Origin: an uncultured Bacteroidaceae bacterium
GTDB lineage: Bacteria > Bacteroidota > Bacteroidia > Bacteroidales > Bacteroidaceae
Assembly (NCBI GenBank): GCA_934426255.1
Contig: CAKRYD010000027.1
Location: forward strand, 1 to 32,922
DNA length: 32,922 nucleotides
Direction: 5' to 3'
The notes under the pieces are model-generated. The model was given only the letters and a program-made list of their open reading frames with translations. It had not been told where the DNA came from and made no database searches. The position numbers and the translations under genes were made by a program. Below, piece by piece: positions 15,308-25,100 of the stretch (its first letter is position 1; each line of letters begins with the position of its first letter).

Positions 15308-17179
15308 TTATGGTTGAGGTTCGTTCATTGCACTTAATGTCTTTTGCAGCCATACGCGATAACGTTGGCTGCGATCCCACTCATTGCCGGCCGAAGCAAA
15401 GTCGCAGACGTTGATGGAAACCGGCTTGGAAAAGCTTTCAAGATCGGTTCCCATTACCGCCGGTATGCTGAATGCCATCCAAATTCCTTTAGGGGCTGCC
15501 ACCGGACGTGCATCGACATAGCCGTCTTTATGTTGGATGACACAGGTTTCATCAACAAAGCCATCGTTGAAACGTGTGTCGCGTGCCAGCACCACCGGTC
15601 CACGTTGTAAGGCCTGCATGTGGTTTTGTTCTATCAAACGGGTGCGCATATCCAATTCAAGAGTTACCTTATCGCCCTTTTTCCAAACACGCTGCAAACG
15701 GCAATAGGTGCCGGGCTTGACATTGCCGACATTTTCACCATTCACAGAGACCTTGCTCACCAGGCTCCAGGCCGGTATACGTAATGACAGGAGAAAAGCC
15801 GTAGGAGAATCTGCATCAACGCTGATTTCAATTTTACCATCGACGGGATATTGTGTCGCCATACTGATGTTTACCCTGTTTTTCCCTAATGATGCCTGCA
15901 TCTGTGAAGGGGCATAGAAGTTGACATCTATACTGTCTTTTCCTCTCACCATGTAGGCAAAACGGGGTATCATGGCAAAGGCACGGGGTCCGTTTGCGTT
16001 ACAGCAGTTGATGTTTAGTCCGCATTGTTTCTCTCCTTCGTGGCGGAAACCCTCAAGCGGTGTATACTTAGCTATCTGTGAGGCATCGGCTTTCATTGCC
16101 GACATCAAGGCATTGTATATGGTGGTTTCTATATTATCGGCATATAAAGGGTTGTCGGTAATCTGCAACAGACGTTCGTTTATCTGCATCCAGGTAAAGG
16201 TCACACAGGTTTCCATGGCATGATAAACGGGCAACGTTTGTCGCAGACGGCCACCAAACCAGCACTCGTTTGCAGCTCCCGATCCGCAGATATTAATCTC
16301 TTCGTCCATGATATGACGTACCACGGTCTTTACTACATCAAGGTATTGTTCATTATGTGTCACCTTGTAAAGTTCCAGAAGTCCTACATAGCACGACATC
16401 ATTTCGTAGGCTTTCTGCCCATTGGCCGGAGTCCACCATGCCTTGTTTCCTTTCACGGGAAAACGCTTGTATACGGGCACATCTGCTTTGGCTATCAGTT
16501 GCGGTCCGCCCGGTTGTTCTATGTCGGATACTATAAACTTGGCAAAATCCAGGTACTTCTTGTCTTTCGTATACTTATACAAGAACATCACGGGCTCGAG
16601 GATTGACCCCGAAGCCATGCCTTTGTAGTTGCCACATTCATAGATATGGTGCTTTCCTTCTCCTATTTGTGTCATGGTATAGTCTATCAGCCTGCAGGCT
16701 GCTTTCAGTGCTTTCTTGTCTCCCGAAAGGCCATACCATTTCAGCAATCCCAGCGTAGAATACTTGCGTCCCCATACATCCCATCCTTTCAACTGATGGT
16801 CTTTGTCGTAATTGCCCAGGTAGCCGTCGGGTAGCTGTGCGGCCATCATCTCCTTTTCCGAACGCTCAATCATGGCGTAGATGTCTGGATCCCGCGTATA
16901 GCGATAACTACTCATGGCACCCTGCACCCATTTGCCCCAGAACTCGGTACCCCACATTTCGTGCACTTCGTCCTGTTTCAGAAAGGGTGCAATTATCTCT
17001 TCCACGTTCTGCTTTTTTACGCGGTTTTCTATGCAGTCGCCAATGCGTTGGCCTATATATCCCGAAACACTTACCTTTTCTATCCGTGCACGTGCATCTT
17101 CGGATACTTTCTTTCCACTTGCCGTCGTGGCAGAAATTATCATGACGGCAGCCAAGGGAGCTATGATTGTCTTGTTCAT
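15308..17179 (-). CDS. GH127-type beta-L-arabinofuranosidase (DUF1680 family)
   Basis: The product is 623 aa with a signal peptide (MNKTIIAPLAAVMIISATTASG). It has the alpha/alpha-barrel part of the DUF1680/GH127 family (GYIGQRIG, MWGTEFWGKW, QLPDGYLGNY, WDVWGRKY) and a C-terminal beta-sandwich. The zinc-thiolate site of GH127 (Glu-x-Cys plus Cys-Cys, the first Cys of the pair being the nucleophile in characterised members) is visible as ETC at 323-325 and CC at 392-393. Around the pair the sequence is NCCNANGPRAF rather than the CCPPN of the best studied enzyme, so specificity may differ. Likely role: release of beta-L-arabinofuranose or a related sugar from plant glycans. It is followed by the metallophosphoesterase (4-nt gap). 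Confidence 0.85.
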   Translation of the reverse strand: MNKTIIAPLAAVMIISATTASGKKVSEDARARIEKVSVSGYIGQRIGDCIENRVKKQNVEEIIAPFLKQDEVHEMWGTEFWGKWVQGAMSSYRYTRDPDIYAMIERSEKEMMAAQLPDGYLGNYDKDHQLKGWDVWGRKYSTLGLLKWYGLSGDKKALKAACRLIDYTMTQIGEGKHHIYECGNYKGMASGSILEPVMFLYKYTKDKKYLDFAKFIVSDIEQPGGPQLIAKADVPVYKRFPVKGNKAWWTPANGQKAYEMMSCYVGLLELYKVTHNEQYLDVVKTVVRHIMDEEINICGSGAANECWFGGRLRQTLPVYHAMETCVTFTWMQINERLLQITDNPLYADNIETTIYNALMSAMKADASQIAKYTPLEGFRHEGEKQCGLNINCCNANGPRAFAMIPRFAYMVRGKDSIDVNFYAPSQMQASLGKNRVNISMATQYPVDGKIEISVDADSPTAFLLSLRIPAWSLVSKVSVNGENVGNVKPGTYCRLQRVWKKGDKVTLELDMRTRLIEQNHMQALQRGPVVLARDTRFNDGFVDETCVIQHKDGYVDARPVAAPKGIWMAFSIPAVMGTDLESFSKPVSINVCDFASAGNEWDRSQRYRVWLQKTLSAMNEPQP

Positions 17180-17210
17180 TATATGGTGATTTTAAGGAGT
17201 CTTTTCCGTG

Positions 17211-17240
17211 CAAATATAGGTATTTCACACGACAAATCAA
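17211..17240 (-). promoter_or_regulatory. Promoter of the GH127-phosphoesterase operon
   Basis: Minus-strand TTG (17238-17240), 19-nt spacer, TATATTTG (17211-17218). The -33 element overlaps the stop codon of mutS, so the two units are tightly packed with no terminator between them. Confidence 0.6.
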
Positions 17241-19846
17241 CTTTGTACGATGTTTTTTATGTCGTTTAGTATATTCAGAGCCTCTATGGGTGTGAGCGAA
17301 TTGATATTGAGATTGACTATACGGTCGCGGATCTGACACAGCACAGGGTCGTCAAGCTGGAAAAAGCTGAGCTGCATCCCTTCCCTGCTTTGGCTGATTT
17401 CGCGGGTGGGTTTGGATACATTTCCTCCGCTGTTGTTCTTTTCGAGCTCTTCCAGTATGCGGTCTGCCCTCTTCACTATGCTTGGAGGCATGCCGGCTAT
17501 CTGTGCCACGTGTATGCCGAATGAGTGGGCACTTCCCCCTTTCACCAGCTTACGCAGGAATATGATGCGGTGGTCTATTTCCTTGACTGACACATTGTAG
17601 TTGTGTATTCTCGGAAACGTCTTTTCCATTTCATTGAGTTCGTGATAATGGGTGGCAAACAGTGTGCGCGGATGTCCTTTGGGGTTTTCATGAAGATATT
17701 CCACTATGGACCATGCTATCGATATGCCGTCATAGGTCGAGGTGCCGCGACCCAGTTCGTCAAACAGCACAAGGCTTCTTTCTGTAAAGCTGTTCATGAT
17801 GGATGCTGCCTCGCTCATCTCTACCATAAATGTCGATTCGCCCCTCGAGATATTGTCGCTTGCACCTACTCGTGTGAATATTTTGTCTACCACTCCTATA
17901 CGGGCGCTTTCGGCAGGTACGTAGCTTCCCACCTGTGCCAGCAGCACTATCAGGGCTGTCTGGCGCAGCAAAGCCGACTTTCCTGCCATATTAGGACCGG
18001 TGATGATGATTATCTGTTGCTTGTCAGTGTCCAGGCACACATCGTTGGGCACATAGGTTTCGCCGGCTTCCATCTGGGTCTCTATCACCGGATGTCGACC
18101 TTGTCGTATATCCAGTTGAGTGGTGTCGTCGACCACGGGACGTACATATTTCATTTCTTCGGCCACGGCTGCAAGACTGAGAAAGCAATCGAGTGTGGCC
18201 AATGCGGCAGCATCCTTTTGCATCGCGTCTATGTGGTGCAGGGTTTCATCTACCAGTTGCCGAAACAGCGTGCTTTCGATGAGCAGTATCTTTTCTTCGG
18301 CACCGAGTATTTTTTCCTCATAGTCTTTCAGCTCCTGTGTTATATAGCGTTCGGCATTGACCAGGGTTTGTTTTCTTACCCAATCGTTGGGTACATGGTC
18401 TTTAAACGTATTTCTCACTTCGAGATAATAGCCGAATACGTTGTTGAAGCCTATCTTCAGACTTTGTATTCCGGTAAGTTGAGCCTCGCGCTCTTGCAGG
18501 TCTGCAAGATACTGTCGGCTGTTTTGTGATATTTGTCGCAGCTCATCCAGCTCTTGACTGACGCCATCGGCAATGTATCCTCCCTTGCTTGTCAGGATGG
18601 GAGGATTAGGTTGCAGTGTGTTGGCTATCCTGTCTCTCAACTGTATACATGCATCCATGCTCTCCCCTATTTTGCGCAGCTCTTTGAGCGAACTTGCCAG
18701 ACATGATTCACGAATTGAGGCAACTGCATCCAGATCGTGGCGCAGCTGTTGCATTTCACGGGGATTGACGCGCCCCACTGCGGCTTTGGATATCAATCGT
18801 TCCATATCGCCCACAGGTTGCAATGTACCGATAAGTGATTCGCGTAGCGACACATCGCCATATAAGTATTCCACACAATCCTGCCTGCGCTTTATATCGT
18901 TTATATCGCAAAGGGGGAATGAGAGCCAACGGCGAAGCATGCGTCCTCCCATCGGGGTGACAGTCTTGTCGATGATATCCAACAGGCTGCTGCCACCTTC
19001 GTTCAGGGGAGCTGTCACTTCAAGGTTGCGCAACGTGAAGTTATCCATCCTAACATAGCGGTCTTCGTCTATGCGCTTCAGGGATGTGATGTGGGATATG
19101 TGGGTGTGACGTGTGTCTTCAAGATAGTAGAGTATTGCACCGGCTGCGGTGAGAGCTGTCTCCATGTGGGCTATGCCGAATCCCTTAAGGTTCTTTACGT
19201 TGAAGTGGCGGCAAAGCCTTTCCACGGCATTTTTTTCATTGAACACCCATTCATCGAGCTCGAAGGTGAATGTGCGTTGACCCAAAATCTTTTGGAATTT
19301 TTCCTTGCTTCCCCTGATGACGAGCACTTCTTTCGGCTGGAAATTCATGACGAGCTTGGCCATATAGTCCATGCTGCCCTCGGCAACTGCAAATTCGCCT
19401 GTCGACACATCGAGCAGTGACATGCCGCAGGTGCCTCGGCCCATATTCAGAGCCGCAAGAAAGTTGTTTTGCTTGCTTTCAAGTACGTTGTCACTGAGTA
19501 CTACCCCCGGTGTCACCAGTTCGGTGATGCCGCGCCTTACAAGTTTCTTGGTCAGTTTAGGGTCTTCCAACTGGTCACATATGGCCACTCTGTGGCCGGC
19601 ACGTATCAGCTTGGGTAGATAGGTGTCGAGGGCATGATGCGGAAATCCTGCCATTTCGATTTTGGGCTGCATTCCCTTGTTGTTTCTGTGGGTCAGCGTT
19701 ATACCCAATATCGACGAGGCCAGTTCGGCATCTTCCTGATAGGTTTCATAGAAGTCTCCGCAACGAAACAGCAATATGGCGTCGGGATGCTTGCTTTTCA
19801 AGCTCCTGTACTGTGCCATCATGGGGGTCTGCGTTTCGTCGGCCAT
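17237..19846 (-). CDS. mutS: DNA mismatch repair protein MutS
   Basis: From ATG 19846 the product is 869 aa, a standard MutS length. It binds base mismatches and small loops and recruits MutL. Motifs: mismatch-reading Phe-x-Glu in GDFYETY (F32, E34), the connector/lever region, Walker A GPNMAGKS near residues 614-621, Walker B region DELGRGTSTYDG, and FATHYHEL. A longer in-frame start at 19894 is less likely because it lies inside the upstream terminator hairpin and before the -7 box at 19870-19877. The order mutS then GH127 has no functional logic and is just gene packing. No truncation or missing residue is seen. Confidence 0.96.
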   Translation of the reverse strand: MADETQTPMMAQYRSLKSKHPDAILLFRCGDFYETYQEDAELASSILGITLTHRNNKGMQPKIEMAGFPHHALDTYLPKLIRAGHRVAICDQLEDPKLTKKLVRRGITELVTPGVVLSDNVLESKQNNFLAALNMGRGTCGMSLLDVSTGEFAVAEGSMDYMAKLVMNFQPKEVLVIRGSKEKFQKILGQRTFTFELDEWVFNEKNAVERLCRHFNVKNLKGFGIAHMETALTAAGAILYYLEDTRHTHISHITSLKRIDEDRYVRMDNFTLRNLEVTAPLNEGGSSLLDIIDKTVTPMGGRMLRRWLSFPLCDINDIKRRQDCVEYLYGDVSLRESLIGTLQPVGDMERLISKAAVGRVNPREMQQLRHDLDAVASIRESCLASSLKELRKIGESMDACIQLRDRIANTLQPNPPILTSKGGYIADGVSQELDELRQISQNSRQYLADLQEREAQLTGIQSLKIGFNNVFGYYLEVRNTFKDHVPNDWVRKQTLVNAERYITQELKDYEEKILGAEEKILLIESTLFRQLVDETLHHIDAMQKDAAALATLDCFLSLAAVAEEMKYVRPVVDDTTQLDIRQGRHPVIETQMEAGETYVPNDVCLDTDKQQIIIITGPNMAGKSALLRQTALIVLLAQVGSYVPAESARIGVVDKIFTRVGASDNISRGESTFMVEMSEAASIMNSFTERSLVLFDELGRGTSTYDGISIAWSIVEYLHENPKGHPRTLFATHYHELNEMEKTFPRIHNYNVSVKEIDHRIIFLRKLVKGGSAHSFGIHVAQIAGMPPSIVKRADRILEELEKNNSGGNVSKPTREISQSREGMQLSFFQLDDPVLCQIRDRIVNLNINSLTPIEALNILNDIKNIVQS

Positions 19847-19869
19847 TGGTTGTTTCTCTAATATCCAAA

Positions 19870-19877
19870 CAAAAGTA
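19870..19877 (-). promoter_or_regulatory. -7 box of the mutS promoter
   Basis: Minus-strand TACTTTTG directly behind the T-tract of the upstream terminator and about 24 nt before ATG 19846. It is the reason for choosing the shorter mutS start. Confidence 0.5.
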
Positions 19878-19878
19878 C

Positions 19879-19920
19879 AAAAAAACTCCGACAATGGCGT
19901 TGCAGTGCCTTGCCGGAGTT
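19879..19920 (-). terminator. Terminator of the DUF2807 lipoprotein gene
   Basis: A 7-bp stem (19884-19890 with 19914-19920), extended by inner pairs after one mismatch, is followed on the minus strand by seven T. It starts 17 nt after the stop codon. Confidence 0.75.
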
Positions 19921-19937
19921 GATTTGTTCTATAGTTT

Positions 19938-20816
19938 TCAGCGGATTATTTTCGAGTTACCGCTGACCGATTCCTTATAACTGTTGCAGTCGAATTCCTT
20001 GCAATCTACCTTTGAAACACCGCTTACGCCTAAATAAGCCTTGCCGCCGCTTCCCTTCAATATCAGTGAAGAACAGCCGCTCACTTCTGATGTCAGTGCT
20101 TTCATGTTGCCCGACAGCAACAAGTATGACGCACCACTCAAGTCTACAGATACGTTGCCTGTCTCTATTTTCTGCAAAGTCATCGAACTGGCTCCCGAAT
20201 GGTCTATCGTGATGCTACCGCAGGCTACGCTGTTTATTATTATGTTGCTGGCTCCGGAAAGGTCAATTTCAAGTTGTTTGCAGCCGGTCAGCTCATTGCA
20301 TCTTATAAAGCTTGCACCGGAAACATCCAGTTCGAGCTCTTCCTTTTGCTGCAGACGACCTCTTATATTAAGCTGGCTCGCACCGCTCAAATCTACAGAT
20401 TGCAGCCGCGGTGCCTTGATGTTTATCATGACAATTTCATTTTTTCCATCGGAGGAAATGTTGCCTTTTGCCTTTACCTTGATGCAGCCTTCTTCATAAA
20501 ACACATTTACCTTCTTCTGCATCGACTTGGGAATGCTGACTTTTACCGACAATTCGTTGCTTTGTTCAAACACAACATAAGTCTGCATCTCCACGTCTAT
20601 ACCCCTGAAATTGCGGTCTATGTCGATTGTCGTCCTCGAAACATTGTCATTCGACCGGTAGATCTGTTCGTTGCTGTCAAAGAGAGCTTGCTGCTGCATG
20701 TTGCCGTCAATAGCCGACTTGTTGCTGCATGCGCTCAATGGTTGCATAATGGCCGCCATCATCAAAATGGCTCCTAAAGATTTCCATCTTCTCATCTTTT
20801 TCCTTGAAGTTCTCAT
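19938..20816 (-). CDS. Head-GIN (DUF2807) domain lipoprotein
   Basis: The product is 292 aa. A basic N-terminus, a hydrophobic stretch and a lipobox LSAC (Cys30) indicate an outer- or inner-membrane lipoprotein. The mature part is a DUF2807 right-handed beta-solenoid with the repeated SGAS/SGCS/SGVS steps (VDLSGASQL, DVSGASFI, DLSGASNI, DHSGASSM, DLSGASYL, EVSGCSSL, GVSGVSKV), ending SVSGNSKIIR. The fold is thought to be an adhesin or scaffold; its ligand is unknown. A second ATG (20795, MRRWKSL) is also possible. Monocistronic: own -7 box upstream and a strong terminator downstream. Confidence 0.87.
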   Translation of the reverse strand: MRTSRKKMRRWKSLGAILMMAAIMQPLSACSNKSAIDGNMQQQALFDSNEQIYRSNDNVSRTTIDIDRNFRGIDVEMQTYVVFEQSNELSVKVSIPKSMQKKVNVFYEEGCIKVKAKGNISSDGKNEIVMINIKAPRLQSVDLSGASQLNIRGRLQQKEELELDVSGASFIRCNELTGCKQLEIDLSGASNIIINSVACGSITIDHSGASSMTLQKIETGNVSVDLSGASYLLLSGNMKALTSEVSGCSSLILKGSGGKAYLGVSGVSKVDCKEFDCNSYKESVSGNSKIIR

Positions 20817-20873
20817 ATTATAGGGTTTTGATGTTACTTATGGTATAACGCGACAACTACAGTTTTGTAACAG

Positions 20874-20881
20874 CAAAATTA
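20874..20881 (-). promoter_or_regulatory. -7 box of the DUF2807 gene promoter
   Basis: Minus-strand TAATTTTG about 57 nt before the ATG; no convincing -33 element. Confidence 0.3.
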
Positions 20882-21397
20882 CTTGTTTTTTTGTCTTTCA
20901 CGACACCACGACGGAACTTTTCCACCGTCCACCATCATCAACATAGTTTTTTTATAGTTAGAAGATAGTGTTTCTTCTTCCCAGAAATAATGTATATGAT
21001 GATGGCCTGTGGAAACTGTTGATACTTTCCCCTGAATTTTCTTGGCCGTGAAGTTGTCAACTTTAGAGCCAAAGGTTTCCACTGTTAATCAACAGCTGCC
21101 CCACTCTTGTAAATGTAAGTGCTACATATAGATTGCGAAAATATTGGGCTTACTTATTAACAGCTGTTGAAAACTTGCCTGTTGACATTGTTTTTCAGCT
21201 ACTGCATGTGTATAAGGCGGGTTTTGCGGTGGCCAACTTGTTCATAAGCGTGTTAGCGAGGTGTAAAAATAATGATGGTTTTTTTGTCTGCTTGAACCAT
21301 AGTTTCCAACAGGCTTTTCAACGGGTTTTGAACATCGGAAAGGCTGTTTTTCCACAGCTTTTCCACAGCTTTTTTCTGCGTTGTGGCCGAATGCCGG
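20882..21397. other. Gene-free region with scattered inverted repeats and TTTTCCACA-like 9-mers
   Basis: I see no credible gene; the short frames at 20879-21082 and 21133-21435 lack family resemblance and good starts. Visible structure: CCATCATCA (20932-20940) against TGATGATGG (20997-21005), two AACAGCTG sites (near 21090 and 21160), and TTTTCCACA or one-off variants near 20917, 21008, 21076, 21349 and 21359, the last two in tandem. These resemble DnaA boxes (TTATCCACA) with one mismatch, but no origin can be claimed. Confidence 0.4.
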
Positions 21398-21533
21398 TTG
21401 CGGTCTGTACATATCGCAGGTTGTTCCTGGCTTGAAACAGGTTGTTTCTTGTACAGGAAACACATTGTTTCCTGTACATGTCACACGTTGTTTCACCTAC
21501 ATGAAACACATGCGATTTGTACACATCGTAAGG
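21398..21533. repeat. Array of ~23-bp dyad-symmetric repeats around a TGTACA core
   Basis: Six consecutive units start at 21398, 21421, 21442, 21465, 21488 and 21511; all are 23 bp except the second (21 bp). Most are imperfect palindromes centred on TGTACA. The arms differ but pair within each unit: TGCG/CGCA in unit 1, TGTTTC/GAAACA in unit 3, TGTTTCA/TGAAACA in unit 5, CGAT/ATCG in unit 6. There are no spacers. It lies just downstream of the SpoU methyltransferase stop. Confidence 0.7.
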
Positions 21534-21562
21534 TGCAATCCTATATATCTGAAAAAAGATGC

Positions 21563-22090
21563 TTAGAGGTAGTGACGGGCAAACTCCCACATCACGATGG
21601 AAGCTGTGTTAGAAACGTTCAATGAATGCTTGGTTCCCAGTTGTGGAATTTCGAGGCTTGCATGGCACAGGTCTACCACATGCTGTTGCACGCCTTTCAC
21701 TTCGTTGCCCACAACGAGAGCATATCGTTGCCCTTTTTGTGGCTGCCATTGATGCAGTTTCAGACTGTTTTCCACTTGTTCCACCGCCATTGTATAATAG
21801 CCTTCCTCTATGAGTGAGGTGACGGCCTTAGCGGCATCGTCCATGTAGATCCACTCTACCGAATCTTCGGCTCCGAGGGCTGTCTTGTGGATTTCGGCCA
21901 TAGGAGGGGTTGCGGTGATGCCGCACAGAATGATTTTCTCGATGCGAAAGGCATCGGCAGTTCTGAATACGGAACCCACGTTATACATGCTTCTGATGTT
22001 GTCTAATATGATGACGAGGGGCAGTTTCTCTGACTTCCGGAATTCGTCTATGGTGAGTCTGTCGAGTTCGGTTACCTTAAGCTTTCGCAT
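21563..22090 (-). CDS. SpoU/TrmH family RNA 2'-O-methyltransferase
   Basis: The product is 175 aa with the three SPOUT motifs: motif 1 LDNIRSMYNVGSVFRTADAF (29-48; Asn31 and Arg43 typical of the catalytic site), motif 2 VVGNEVKGV (127-135) and motif 3 IPQLGTKHSLNVSNTASI (148-165). These enzymes form a trefoil knot, bind SAM, and methylate a ribose 2'-OH of tRNA or rRNA. The short length without an N-terminal extension resembles TrmL-like proteins, but the target base cannot be assigned. A -7 box (22113-22120) lies about 23 nt upstream; no clear terminator follows. Confidence 0.92.
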   Translation of the reverse strand: MRKLKVTELDRLTIDEFRKSEKLPLVIILDNIRSMYNVGSVFRTADAFRIEKIILCGITATPPMAEIHKTALGAEDSVEWIYMDDAAKAVTSLIEEGYYTMAVEQVENSLKLHQWQPQKGQRYALVVGNEVKGVQQHVVDLCHASLEIPQLGTKHSLNVSNTASIVMWEFARHYL

Positions 22091-22112
22091 GACGGGTGTA
22101 GTTTTTGAGTAG

Positions 22113-22120
22113 CAAAGTTA
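22113..22120 (-). promoter_or_regulatory. -7 box of the SpoU methyltransferase promoter
   Basis: Minus-strand TAACTTTG, 23 nt before the ATG; a TTTG upstream is only about 16 nt away, shorter than usual. Confidence 0.35.
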
Positions 22121-22134
22121 TGAAAACGACCGAA

Positions 22135-22176
22135 AACAAAAAAGGCTGCGAGCTCTTTTTCAAGAAGCCCGCAGCC
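22135..22176 (-). terminator. Terminator of the 1411-residue lectin gene
   Basis: A 7-bp GC stem (22144-22150 with 22170-22176) with extra inner pairing is followed on the minus strand by TTTTTTGTTTT. It lies 24 nt after the stop codon. Confidence 0.75.
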
Positions 22177-22199
22177 CACAACTATCATGAATTCAGAAT

Positions 22200-25100
22200 T
22201 TACTTGACGGCAATTTTCTTCTTACCTATGATATAAATGCCTTTCTTCAGGTTCTTCATGGCTTCGCCGGCCTTGACATTGCGTTTCAGCAGCTTGCCAT
22301 CGATGGTGTAAACATTGACGATGTCTTTGGCATTGACCACTGTGGTAGCCTTGATACCTACCTTTTCGCTGGTGGTGATGATAAGGTCGGCAGTTGCTTC
22401 TGCGTTGTCAACGACCAGCTTGGGATCTATATATCCGAAGCGTCCTTCAATGGTTGTCTGTGCGCCGGTGGCCATCAGCTTGGCATCGGTAAAGATACCC
22501 ATACCTACTTTGTTGATGGTCATGCCTTCCAAAGTACCTGTCAAACCGTTGGCAACTATGGCAGAAGTATCGGTCACCTCTGTGGGCAGAACCAGGCGGA
22601 TGGGATGTTTGGTCTCTCCGTCATAGGCTTTATAGTCGCCGGTAACGATGATGAAAGGTTCACCTGCCTTGAAGTTGTTCTTTTCAGTCAGCTCAAGTTT
22701 GGTTTCTTCGCCCAAAGTGATGTTCTTGACAGCATAGGTCTTCACGTCCTCATTGATGGCTGCAATGGGGCAGTCGTCGTTGATTTCAAACGGAAGTGTC
22801 ATAATCTGGATGTTGTTTTCAAAATAGTAGTTGATAGAAAGTTCCTGACCTTCTTCAATAGGTTTGAATATCCACGATTGCTGGTGGTCACCGTTGGCTG
22901 GATAGTTAAGCACTAAAAGATTCGTGCCGTCAACCTTCAGACAGTTGAAGTCGTCTTCAACGCCTACTTGTTGCAACTTGAATTTACCGTTGCCATAGTA
23001 GTAAAGCTGGTAAGGTGTCTTTTCGTGCGACATCAGCGGAGCCAGGTCGGCACCTTTGCCGCGATATGCACCAAAGTACTGTCCGGTGCCAAGGCTCTGG
23101 ATGGCATACTGACCTTCCTGTCCTTCGATGGGTACGAAACGCCAGATGGCATAAGGATCGGTTTCGGGCAATACCTCATCGATGGGATAACCGCCAATCT
23201 TGAGCACTGCACCTGTGGAGGTTGAACCTAAGAATACCGGCTGGTTCACGGCAAAGGCACGTGTGGAGCCCGAAATGATGTTGTACCACTTGTAAGGCTC
23301 AATCTGGCCTACGTGGGTCATGAATGTCTTGTAAGCTTCGTTTAGCTTGGCGATGGCTGCATCAACGGCCGTAGTGGTCGGCATGTTATAGTCTACCATG
23401 TTACCGGCTTCGTCTATGCTCTTGTCGAATTCGTCGATGGCTTCCTGACTGTCCACATAGCCGATGCCGAAGTTCTCTTCACTCACTACAGAAGATTCAA
23501 CATAACCTTTATACTTCTTGATAAGGTTAGTCAGTTCTTTGGTGTCGGCATACAGGCTTTGCAGTTTCAAGATAGCCTCTTTAAGACTTACGTTGATGGC
23601 ACTGTCGGTAGAGTGATAAAGGTCGATGGTGGCTGCTTTGTCCATCAGTGCTTTCAGTGCTTCGCAAGCCTCTTTCATGCCTTCAATGTATTCGGATTGC
23701 GGCTTGTCGAGTTCTTGATACATCTGCCATTCACCTACGTTCCAGGTAATACCGGTGATATCGGGATTGGCAAATTGACGGTAGGTCTCTGTACCCTCCA
23801 TGGCCGTGTGCTTGATTACAAAACGTACATACTTGAATGTTTCGCCGCTTTCGAGCTTCAGGTTAGGTGACATATAGCGTGCACCGGCCTCTTTTCCCGG
23901 GAAACCTTCGGTGAGTTCTGTCAACAGTGTCCACTTGTCAATGTCTGCCTGGTCGGTCGATGCACCCAGCTCGTCATCGTTGGTCACATAGACTTCTATG
24001 TCGGTCGGGTTATCTACAATAAGCGTTCCGGTACGTCCTATGTACTCAAACTTGAAGCTGCTGACAGGTCTGTTCAGTTTTACCTGCAGGTTGTGGTAGC
24101 CTGTTCCTGTATGTATGGCATTGGCTTCGCTGTTCATTGTGGCAATCCACTCTTCGGCTGTAATGTCTGCATTCTGCATAGCCGTATTCCAAATGGAGTG
24201 GAAATTGTTGTTGTAGTGTGTATTGCCGTCAATTAAGTGTTCAAAGCTTGAATAATTGGCCACACTGCTGTTGTTGCTGCTGAACTGGGCTGCGTCAGTG
24301 ATGAGTTCAATCGAGGAGCGCGTAGCTTTTTCATAGGCTTTCTGTCCTTCGGCTACCAGTTCTTTCATCTTGTTATAGATGATGCTGCGATCCATGTAAA
24401 GGCTGTTGACGTTTCTGATTGCCTCAAGGATAGCTGTGGTATCATTGCTTGTAACAGTCTTGTCGGCAATCTTTCCTTCTGCAGCCTTGACGAGTGCTTC
24501 AAGGTTGTCTACGGCTTCTTTCATGCCCTTTACCGTATAATATTCCGAGCTCTCCAAAGGAGTGGTGTTGTATACCTGGAAGGCACTGAAGTTAAAGTAT
24601 TTGTATCCGGTTGTAGTATTCGGGCGTCCAGATACTGTTTCCTCCACAACCATACGGAAGTAACGATAGGGGAAAGTATAGAATGCAGATGTATATGAAG
24701 TGCTGGCATTGGTGGGATAACCGCTCGTTATGTGGTCTACTTCCGTCCAGTCTGTGTTGGCGCTCGTAGGATCCTTGCCCAGCTCGTCATCGTTGGTACC
24801 ATATATATAGAAGTCGCTCGGCATGTCAAAATAAGCGGTGCCCTGGCGCGGAGTGAATTTAAAGAATATCCCTTCCTGCTTTTCCTTGAGGTCGGCCTGC
24901 AGGTTGTGCGGCTCATCGGGTCCGGCCTGGCTCCAGAACGAGTGGAAGAATGTGTTGGGATCGTCATCGATGAGTCCCTTGAACGAGCCTTCCTTGGTCT
25001 CCTTGGCATTGCTGCTGAATTGACAGTTTTCAGGGTCATCGTCATCGGCATTGGTGATGAGGCCTGCGTAATCGTAGGTTTTCTTGATGCTTTCCTTGGC

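Noticed and set aside
20879..21082. 67-residue minus-strand ORF
   Set aside because: No recognisable family, composition looks non-coding, and it overlaps repeats and the DUF2807 promoter.
20882..21397. Possible replication origin (five TTTTCCACA-like 9-mers in a gene-free AT-rich region)
   Set aside because: The boxes differ from TTATCCACA by at least one base, genes on both sides are on the same strand rather than diverging, no dnaA or typical origin neighbour is present, and hand-counted G/C on a few lines gave no consistent skew change.
21133..21435. 100-residue plus-strand ORF
   Set aside because: No promoter, no family resemblance, and its 3' end runs into the repeat array.
21398..21533. 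CRISPR array
   Set aside because: Units follow each other without unique spacers and are only about 23 bp; no cas genes nearby. The same applies to 3715-3824.
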